DNA from: Murimonas intestini
GTDB taxonomy: Bacteria; Bacillota; Clostridia; Lachnospirales; Lachnospiraceae
Length of the DNA stretch: 64,000 nt
Reading direction: 5' to 3'
NCBI RefSeq assembly: GCF_024622195.1
Contig: NZ_JANKBI010000024.1
Location: 1 to 64,000 of the forward strand
Each line of letters starts with the position of its first letter. Positions within the stretch are counted from its first letter, which is position 1. The notes beneath the pieces are model-generated. The model worked only from the letters and a program-made list of their open reading frames with translations, made no database searches and was not told the DNA's origin. The translations under genes were made by a program, and so were the position numbers. Below, one piece after another: positions 57,582-64,000 of this stretch.

Positions 57582-60302
57582 TTACTGCCCGTACATCCAG
57601 TCCAGAGTCTCCAGCCCCTCTCCCCCCAGATCTGCATTTCTGGGCGCCAGCACCGTCTGCTGTGAAACTACCCCGGCTATCATATATCCGCCGTTGCCAA
57701 AATATATATCATGTTCACCTTTTTCATACTGGTAGGCATGGATTTCAACTACAGGACAGCCTTTTGTTTTAACAGCATTCCTGTAAACTGCTGCAAGGCC
57801 TCCCCTGTCATCGGCATGTGTATTTGTTTCCAGATCCGGCAGCTTCAGCCACTCCACCCCGCCGGTCTGCATGTAGCCTACAAGCAGGTATGAATCCTCT
57901 TCAAACCTGATTTTAATGTGAACCCCGCCGTTCATGGCATCTCCCAGATCCATCCTGATGCCCGTAAGATTACTCAGTTCAGGGGCTGCTTTCTGTATCT
58001 GTCCGTGGGAATCCTTAAAAATACATTCCCCCTTCTCAATCTTATATGTCTCGCATTCCTCAGAAAGCAGAGTAAAGCCTGAAGGCTGAAGTGGCACAAT
58101 TTCTTCCTCTGATTCAGCTCTTGGAAGCACTCCATTCTTTAAACCATCCAGATTCCTCACAAATGACATATATTCTTTTTCGTATTCGGGCAGACACTGT
58201 GTCCAGTGGCCGTATGCATCGCCGTCTGTAAAAGGTATCTTCCTCTGCCTTGTCTGCATACTGTTGGCATATAAATATGTGTCCTGTGTCAGATCCGCCA
58301 GTTCCCTATAATAATCCAGGCTTTCTTTCATAAGCTCAGCTGCCTCTTCCAGTAATTTGAAATCTCCCTGGCATTTCTCATCCATCGTATATTTATATAG
58401 AAGGATCTTCATAGCTGCTTCCACTTTTTTGCAATAGGAAAGACTCATCAGGCAGATTGCATGGATATCTGTTTTTATTCTAAATAATTCCTGCCGGCGC
58501 CCGCCGCCTGCACAGACCTCAGATACGGCAGACGCAATCTTTTTCAGGGCGCTCTCTGCAAAAACCCGGACATCGCTTATCATGTCATAAGGCGTCTCTC
58601 CAACGTGTTTTTCTCCTGCCAGCTCCTTCTTGACATAGTCATCCGGCTGCTCACCCTTTCTGGCCACACTGTTCCACAGCTCTCTGTTCGGCCTGTATCT
58701 GTCCACATTTGTGAGCTCACTCATAGTCATGCCAAGACTCAGCGTCTGCCTGTTGCCTTCTGTAATCCCCACCCGTCCAAGTATCCTGGGCGCGCACTGT
58801 GCTGCATCTTCCTGGGCTTCAAACAGCTTCTCGGCCGTTTCCCGGGAAATATCATAATATTGTGTATAGCAGTGGATCCAGTATTCCTTCTCCGCCCTCT
58901 CATCCCTGTCCGGGTTCCATGCATACCTAAACCAGGCCGCAAACCAGAAATAGTCTCTGTCCATCTGCCTGAGGCGCTCACTCGTCTTATCCGGTGAATA
59001 CGGCCAGTCCCAGTAAAACAGCGGATATAGGTGAAGGCCGTTTGCTCCCAGCCGGCTTCTGCCCGCCTGGGTACACTTCTGTATATAGAGAGGTGCATTG
59101 AATCGGAATGGTTCCAGATCAGCCAGGATGTGTACATTCATAATATGTGTTGTCTTGATTTCCGAAAGCTTCTGGTGACGCTCCTGCCATACCCCTCTGG
59201 GATAATATGTAGTCAGGCTCTCGCCATTGTATTTCCACATAGTGAAGAGATTTGAATACAGCTTCTTAGCCCCCTCCATGGCTGTGAAAGGATTACAGTC
59301 ATGGCCTCTGAGAATGACAGGCGGCTCCTCCCGGATCCCTGCCTCTAAAAGTCCCTGCTTCACAGCCGGAAGTATGGTCTCCACAAACCAGGCAGTCTTA
59401 TTCTGGTCCCCCCTGAGAGCTTCCCCAAGACATACCATCAGCCCCACATTCGGAAATGCTTTAATAAATTCCACAATAGATTTATACGTGTAATCCGCCA
59501 CAAGGGGATCGATGCTGCTCTGCAGCAGTTCCAGGCGGTGCGCCCTTGCAAATGGTAAAGGAATATGGATGTTATAGAATTTTAAGACCACCCAGATCCC
59601 CCTCCTGTCACACTCCTCTGTCAGCCATCTGAAAACTGAACAGTTCCTCTCATATTCCTCCTCCGTGACCTCCAGGGCCTCAGGATAATCACTCACTTTC
59701 ACAAAGGAGGAAAAGGGGTGTCCGCTCCATATGTACAGCACATTGCACCGCATGGAAAGGAGCATATCAAGGAATTCTTTCCACTGCTCTTTTTCATAAA
59801 ACCATGGAAAACGTTCCGGCGTAACAGGATATTCATAAGTAAGCCTGGGAGGCTCAATTTTTGTCTTCTGCAGCCCGACTGCCGGTCCTCTCAGTTTGAA
59901 TACCGGTTCATCTCCAAATGCAATTTCTTCCGGCAGCTCTCCTGACTCTTTAATGCGTTCCAAAAGTTCCATACACCCGTAAAGGACTCCCGTACTGCTG
60001 CCGCCGCAGATGACCGTAAGACCTCCCGGAAGCGTCTGCAGATAGAACCCTTCGCCTTTTGGCGCCTGTGTATGGAATATGAGCAGCTCCTCCTGGTATG
60101 CCCACCTGAGAAATTCATCTTCCTCCAGGATTCCCGCATATATTTTCTTTCCCGGCGTACACCTGTAATCTGCAGGATCCTCCGGGCGCTCAAGAAAGAG
60201 CGGCTCATATCCCTGCCTCTCCAGTTCCTCCATGACAAGGTTTATGCCATACGTGATCCGCTTATCTTCAGCAGGATTTCTAAATACAGTCAATTTCTTC
60301 AT
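57582..60302 (-). CDS. 906-residue glycoside-hydrolase-like protein, family not assigned
   Basis: No signal peptide. The first 130 residues look like the small alpha/beta domain found before the barrel of GH20, GH67 and GH115 enzymes (GGLTVICGGSSTGVLYGCMELLERI). A barrel-like region follows from about residue 150 to 480 (MRCNVLYIWSGHPFSSFVKVSDYPE, WVVLKFYNIHIPLPFARAH, VGLMVCLGEALRGDQNKTAWFV, LRGHDCNPFTAMEGAKKLYSNLFTMWKYNGE). Helical and beta C-terminal parts end in a probable carbohydrate-binding stretch. GLHLYPLFYWDWPYSPDK suggests an aromatic sugar-binding cleft. An alpha-uronidase-like function would match the lyase and uronyl hydrolase around it. I could not identify the catalytic residues. 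Confidence 0.5.
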   Translation of the reverse strand: MKKLTVFRNPAEDKRITYGINLVMEELERQGYEPLFLERPEDPADYRCTPGKKIYAGILEEDEFLRWAYQEELLIFHTQAPKGEGFYLQTLPGGLTVICGGSSTGVLYGCMELLERIKESGELPEEIAFGDEPVFKLRGPAVGLQKTKIEPPRLTYEYPVTPERFPWFYEKEQWKEFLDMLLSMRCNVLYIWSGHPFSSFVKVSDYPEALEVTEEEYERNCSVFRWLTEECDRRGIWVVLKFYNIHIPLPFARAHRLELLQSSIDPLVADYTYKSIVEFIKAFPNVGLMVCLGEALRGDQNKTAWFVETILPAVKQGLLEAGIREEPPVILRGHDCNPFTAMEGAKKLYSNLFTMWKYNGESLTTYYPRGVWQERHQKLSEIKTTHIMNVHILADLEPFRFNAPLYIQKCTQAGRSRLGANGLHLYPLFYWDWPYSPDKTSERLRQMDRDYFWFAAWFRYAWNPDRDERAEKEYWIHCYTQYYDISRETAEKLFEAQEDAAQCAPRILGRVGITEGNRQTLSLGMTMSELTNVDRYRPNRELWNSVARKGEQPDDYVKKELAGEKHVGETPYDMISDVRVFAESALKKIASAVSEVCAGGGRRQELFRIKTDIHAICLMSLSYCKKVEAAMKILLYKYTMDEKCQGDFKLLEEAAELMKESLDYYRELADLTQDTYLYANSMQTRQRKIPFTDGDAYGHWTQCLPEYEKEYMSFVRNLDGLKNGVLPRAESEEEIVPLQPSGFTLLSEECETYKIEKGECIFKDSHGQIQKAAPELSNLTGIRMDLGDAMNGGVHIKIRFEEDSYLLVGYMQTGGVEWLKLPDLETNTHADDRGGLAAVYRNAVKTKGCPVVEIHAYQYEKGEHDIYFGNGGYMIAGVVSQQTVLAPRNADLGGEGLETLDWMYGQ

Positions 60303-60304
60303 TA

Positions 60305-62587
60305 TTATTCTCCTTGTATACCGGGGCGCTGTGGGATACCCGGTTCGAATTTCATGTTAAGCTGAATCTTCCCCCTGCTGCCCTGCCTGTAAAGCCTGAT
60401 CTGGAAGAGATCCTTGTCCCTGATCTCATATTTCTTTACTTCCGCCTCCATATCCTCCGGGATCTCTATGATACATCCTGACTTCCCGCCCTGAAGGATG
60501 ATACTGTCTGCTGTATGTAAAGGCTCAAACCACGTATTCAGCAGTACCGCCGCGCCGCTTCCCTGACCCAGGACATACTCATCTGTGAGTACAAGCTCAC
60601 AGGGAGATGCTGAATCCAGGCTTCTTCTCCACAGGCTGAAATACTTGTCAAATGACGGCGTCATATCCATAGACAGATGAAGCTCACTCTCATCACCTGT
60701 TCCCTCAGGTGTAAAGAAATACGGCAGTGGATTTACAGGATGAGGATTTTCTGCAAGGCCGACTGGCAGCAGCATATTGTGGAAATCACACATTTTCAGG
60801 CTGCGGCTCTGGGCGCTTCCATAACTCACCATGCCAGGATCCGTAAAGAACTGCTCCCCGTTATACTCCACAAGAAAACTTCCCTTGTCCTCATGATTAT
60901 GTCCTGCCCCCGCTTTGTTTCCCGGTACGAAGACTTTCATCTTACCCTCACCGCTGCTTCTGACAGAAGAAACATACCCTGACTGGGACAATCTCACGAA
61001 TGTCTTTGGATCATTGTCCTCCACAGGTATCTCTGAGTCAAGTAAAAAGGAAATAAAATCGTTTGGCATGCCCCCAAGCTCTTCCTTTTTCTTGTGGTAC
61101 GCATTTACCCAAAGGCTGTCAGGCCTTAAATAAGCCATCACAGCCAGACCCCTGATATCCCTCGGCTCTGAATAATCGCAGACAGGCAGAAATGCCTTAT
61201 CCTCCATAGTAGAACTCATAGCATCAATATACATATCTGTCCGTCCCAGCTCGCCGGGTACGCAATCCCTGAAATCCTTTCCCAGAGCACGTGCATACCA
61301 GAAAAGGCCGCCGCCGCTGTTGCCCGGCTGGTACAGGAAATATGACACACCCTCGTCCGCCCCTCCGTCAGTGCCTATGGCCTGCTTCATGCTGTCCGCG
61401 ATATCTCCTGCTGCCAGATCCATATATGGAACAATGCGGCTGTATTCCTTTGAGAGAACAGCATATGCACTCATCCGGCCGTAGCTGTACCAGGCCAGCT
61501 GGTTACATTTAAAGATTGAATCATATCTCCAGACTACAGAATTGACCTTAGAAAGCCCTTTTTCCATCATCTGCTTTCGTATCATCTTTTTAGCAGTTTC
61601 TGTCAGAAGCTCTCCTGCACCATCCAGCACAGCGGCCAGATCACTCAATATACTGGACGGTACAAACGCAGAATGCTCCCATATCCCCAGAGGATAGTCA
61701 GCGATAAAACCATCCAGCCAGTTTTCTGTCATCATCAGAGACATGGCATAGCGGGCAGCCAGACGCAGCACCTTTTTATCCTTTTTCAGCAGGGCATACT
61801 GCACCAGCTTTTCCGCGATGCTAAAAGCCATAAACTGTCCTTCATCTCTCTGCCTGCAGAAACGGACATCATCAGCCAGACGCATATAGTCACCTATCAT
61901 TTCTTCCGGCTTCATATCCAGGTACGTGCTTATATTCTCATAGAACACATCTCTTCCGCCTTCGTTCAAATGCTGCCTGTACCTCTCCCTCAGCACTTCC
62001 AGCTCTTCTTCCGTGGCAATCAGCCCGTACTCAGGCCTGAATGACGGCTCATAATCCTCATCTTTTAAGTATCCTTCCCACTTTTCATCAAACTGGGCCT
62101 TTAATTTCAGATGCTCCTCTAACAGCCTGTCATTCTGTACCCCCAGCCAGTTTATCCATCCTGTAGCAGGCATACGTGTAGTATTTCCGATGGAAATTGT
62201 TATTCTTGTGATCTTTACGGCTCCATCCAGAGAGAGGACGAGTTCTTTTTTCCCCGCCCCATCTGCCTGAGCGGACTTTACACCCAGTTCTGTATCTGCT
62301 GACAGCCGTAAAAAACCATTATCGGGAACTACTGCCGCCAGGATGAGACTATCATATCCATCCACACATAAATCCTCATAGTCTCTGTAAATGACAGCTC
62401 CTGTGCCGTCCTCTGCCGTTTTGCTCCACTCATACGGAACATAACACCAGTACTGATTCACTTTCACGCCTGCTGCCCCGTTGTCTGCTATCTTCCATTC
62501 TTTCAGCCCGCTCACAGCAGGATCCCAGAACGGCTCCACCATCGCTTCTCCCACATGGTACCGGAATGGTACAGTCTTCTCTGCCAT
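60305..62587 (-). CDS. Heparinase II/III-like polysaccharide lyase, cytoplasmic
   Basis: 760 residues with no signal peptide. The central alpha/alpha toroid has YFLYQPGNSGGGLFWYARALGKDF, with the Tyr region usual for catalysis. The C-terminal beta-sandwich has the family signature AGHNHEDKGSFLVEYNGEQFFTDPGMVSYGS, where His and Asp bind metal or substrate. The fold includes lyases of heparin, heparan, alginate and related uronate polymers (PL12, PL15, PL17, PL21). It should leave an unsaturated uronate at the cut end. It lies two bases from the 906-residue gene and directly after a GH88-type enzyme. Confidence 0.8.
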   Translation of the reverse strand: MAEKTVPFRYHVGEAMVEPFWDPAVSGLKEWKIADNGAAGVKVNQYWCYVPYEWSKTAEDGTGAVIYRDYEDLCVDGYDSLILAAVVPDNGFLRLSADTELGVKSAQADGAGKKELVLSLDGAVKITRITISIGNTTRMPATGWINWLGVQNDRLLEEHLKLKAQFDEKWEGYLKDEDYEPSFRPEYGLIATEEELEVLRERYRQHLNEGGRDVFYENISTYLDMKPEEMIGDYMRLADDVRFCRQRDEGQFMAFSIAEKLVQYALLKKDKKVLRLAARYAMSLMMTENWLDGFIADYPLGIWEHSAFVPSSILSDLAAVLDGAGELLTETAKKMIRKQMMEKGLSKVNSVVWRYDSIFKCNQLAWYSYGRMSAYAVLSKEYSRIVPYMDLAAGDIADSMKQAIGTDGGADEGVSYFLYQPGNSGGGLFWYARALGKDFRDCVPGELGRTDMYIDAMSSTMEDKAFLPVCDYSEPRDIRGLAVMAYLRPDSLWVNAYHKKKEELGGMPNDFISFLLDSEIPVEDNDPKTFVRLSQSGYVSSVRSSGEGKMKVFVPGNKAGAGHNHEDKGSFLVEYNGEQFFTDPGMVSYGSAQSRSLKMCDFHNMLLPVGLAENPHPVNPLPYFFTPEGTGDESELHLSMDMTPSFDKYFSLWRRSLDSASPCELVLTDEYVLGQGSGAAVLLNTWFEPLHTADSIILQGGKSGCIIEIPEDMEAEVKKYEIRDKDLFQIRLYRQGSRGKIQLNMKFEPGIPQRPGIQGE

Positions 62588-62637
62588 AATTATCTCCTTC
62601 TATTTGGCTTTGGTAAATACACAGGCCTGCTGTATAC

Positions 62638-63765
62638 TTACCAGTAAGGTTTAAAATCATCCATGTATCTGAGCAGCGCTTCCATATAGAAATAATCCCC
62701 AAAGCTGGTGCAATGTCCTAACCCATTGGACTGCATTAAAAATCCGCTGCTCTCCATATCATTATTCTGATAGGCGGGTTCTAAAAGCCTGCTAAGGATC
62801 CTGGCACCCTCATCCCTGAACTTTTCTGCCCCCCTGTATTTGCCCAGCTCATGAAATGCACACGCTGCTATGGCCGCGGCTGAGCTGTCACGCTTTTTCT
62901 CCCGGCCGTCAGGAAGCCTGAAATCCCATGGCGGTACAGGATCCTGTCCGTCCTTCCCGGTCTCTTCCAGGAATCTGTCCCCAAGAGCCGCAGAAGCCTC
63001 CAGGTATTTCTCTTCACCTGTATACCTGTATGCAAGCGCGAACCCGTAGACAGCCCATGTCAGCCCTCTGGCCCAGAATGACCCGGTCTGGTAGCCGCAG
63101 TGATTCACTTCCCCCACAGGAACACCTGCCGCTTCCATATACTGGTATCCGTGACAGACTGACCCGTCCGGGCGTATGAAATTTTCAAGTGTTTTATCTG
63201 CATGCATTACTGCTATCTTCTTATAAAACGGATTTCCCGTCTCTTTCCATGCAAAGAACAGAAGAGGCAGGTTCATCATGCAGTCTATAATTGCCAGGCC
63301 GGCATTATGCTGATTCCACACATCGCACCTGCCCCAGGCCCTGATCATCCCGCAATCCAGATTCATCCGCTTGGCCAGCTCATCTGCAGCCTTTATAGAC
63401 AGAATACGGTACTCATCATTTCCTGTTTCTTTATAAACACCTGTTGAAAACAGAGTATACAAAAAACCCAGATCATGCATTGTGTCCATAGGTGTATCAA
63501 AAATCTTGCTCCTGTATGCCTCCTGATACCCTTTCACCCACTCCAGATATTCCTGCTCCCTTGTCTTATGGTAGGCCAGCAGGGCTTCCCCTGTGAAAAA
63601 GGAAGTCATCCATGTCCCGATATGTGTAAACGGCAGATATACATCATGCCTGAAATAATATCCGTCAGAGCACGCAGCGTACTCTGCAGGTGTTTCCGGC
63701 ATTTCCCGCATTGTATTATGTATTTTTACGAGACATTTTTCAAAAGCTTCTTGATATTTACTCAT
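62638..63765 (-). CDS. GH88-type unsaturated glucuronyl hydrolase
   Basis: 375 residues from ATG 63765; a GTG at 63774 overlapping the previous stop (GTGA) is the alternative. An alpha/alpha barrel with the two conserved Asp: MHDLGFLY around residue 95 and AIIDCMMNLPLLFFA around 165. WARGLTWAVYGFALAYRYTG is also conserved in the family. GH88 enzymes hydrate the unsaturated uronic acid left by lyases, which matches the lyase gene that follows in the operon. No signal peptide. Confidence 0.88.
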   Translation of the reverse strand: MSKYQEAFEKCLVKIHNTMREMPETPAEYAACSDGYYFRHDVYLPFTHIGTWMTSFFTGEALLAYHKTREQEYLEWVKGYQEAYRSKIFDTPMDTMHDLGFLYTLFSTGVYKETGNDEYRILSIKAADELAKRMNLDCGMIRAWGRCDVWNQHNAGLAIIDCMMNLPLLFFAWKETGNPFYKKIAVMHADKTLENFIRPDGSVCHGYQYMEAAGVPVGEVNHCGYQTGSFWARGLTWAVYGFALAYRYTGEEKYLEASAALGDRFLEETGKDGQDPVPPWDFRLPDGREKKRDSSAAAIAACAFHELGKYRGAEKFRDEGARILSRLLEPAYQNNDMESSGFLMQSNGLGHCTSFGDYFYMEALLRYMDDFKPYW

Positions 63766-63770
63766 TTTTC

Positions 63771-64000
63771 TCACTCTCTAAAATGTATTTTGAGACAATT
63801 TGAAAATTCGCAGGGCATTTTATCGGGCAGCTGCACATTTAAGATTCCCAGGTCCTTGTCAAACGGCACATCACCATAACCCAGAAGCTGTACACGCTTT
63901 ACCTCAGATGAATCCCTAAGTTCATGCAGCACAGCATTGCTGCCCTTTCCCATGAGGAATGCATATACCACATCTGCTTTCCCGGTATACCTGACATCAT
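63771..64000 (-). CDS. GH29 alpha-L-fucosidase, C-terminal fragment at the window edge
   Basis: The minus-strand frame is open to the edge and reads DVRYTGKADVVYAFLMGKG before continuing to the stop at 63771. This matches the C-terminal beta domain of GH29 fucosidases (compare TQKDGVVYGIAMGWP in the other fucosidase here). The catalytic barrel lies outside the window. Its TGA touches the GH88 start region, so the genes are coupled. Confidence 0.7.
   Translation of the reverse strand, partial: DVRYTGKADVVYAFLMGKGSNAVLHELRDSSEVKRVQLLGYGDVPFDKDLGILNVQLPDKMPCEFSNCLKIHFRE

Overview
The window looks like a chromosomal stretch from an anaerobic gut Firmicute, most likely a Lachnospiraceae member (Clostridium clostridioforme/Hungatella/Eisenbergiella type). 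The signs are AGGAGG-type ribosome binding sites, a TGD-type sortase anchor, SLH-like modules, YesM/YesN two-component pairs, and many binding-protein-dependent sugar ABC transporters sitting beside glycoside hydrolases that carry no signal peptide. No tRNA, rRNA, CRISPR array, transposase or phage gene was seen. Family assignments come from reading motifs; no database search was possible.

Layout. 1-951: end of a repetitive sortase-anchored surface protein. 1144-3409: an ArsR-type regulator and a DUF4143-type ATPase. 3712-17573: a tightly packed 13-gene minus-strand operon (two permeases, binding protein, aldo/keto reductase, GH10-like hydrolase, ManD-type dehydratase, second aldo/keto reductase, 3-hydroxyisobutyrate-dehydrogenase-like reductase, M24 hydrolase, RbsD/FucU mutarotase, zinc alcohol dehydrogenase, two SDRs). 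It ends at a strong terminator and is headed by a divergent membrane-bound AraC regulator (17844-20108). 20215-25350: an exported SLH-like/M13 metallopeptidase plus an OmpR/histidine kinase pair and a small unknown protein. 25461-36400: a GH106-type rhamnosidase-like locus (binding protein, two permeases, large hydrolase, zinc dehydrogenase) with a divergent YesM/YesN pair. 36500-37909: a MATE exporter. 37910-39009: a 1.1-kb non-coding region holding two related, inverted, highly structured 260-270-bp elements. 39010-44446: AraC regulator, OmpR/histidine kinase pair and a two-gene ABC exporter. 44544-53158: a GH31/ABC importer locus followed upstream by a LacI-GH31 pair. 53409-54176: a LuxR-like/DUF2087 regulator. 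54470-64000: an operon running in from outside the window with two GH29 fucosidases (one partial), a GH88-type unsaturated uronyl hydrolase, a heparinase II/III-like lyase, a 906-residue glycosidase-like protein and a lipoprotein binding protein.

How it works together. Four separate loci import oligosaccharides through CUT1-like ABC systems and finish breaking them down in the cytoplasm, each with its own kind of control (membrane AraC, YesMN, LacI, and an unknown system outside the window). No ATPase subunit for any importer is encoded here, as is usual when a shared MsmX/UgpC-type ATPase serves them all. Several probable promoters and activator or operator repeats can be read directly upstream of these loci.

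The least explained part is the pair of inverted structured elements at 37979-38238 and 38560-38829. Their terminal stems differ in sequence between copies but stay complementary within each copy, as expected if the base pairing is conserved.
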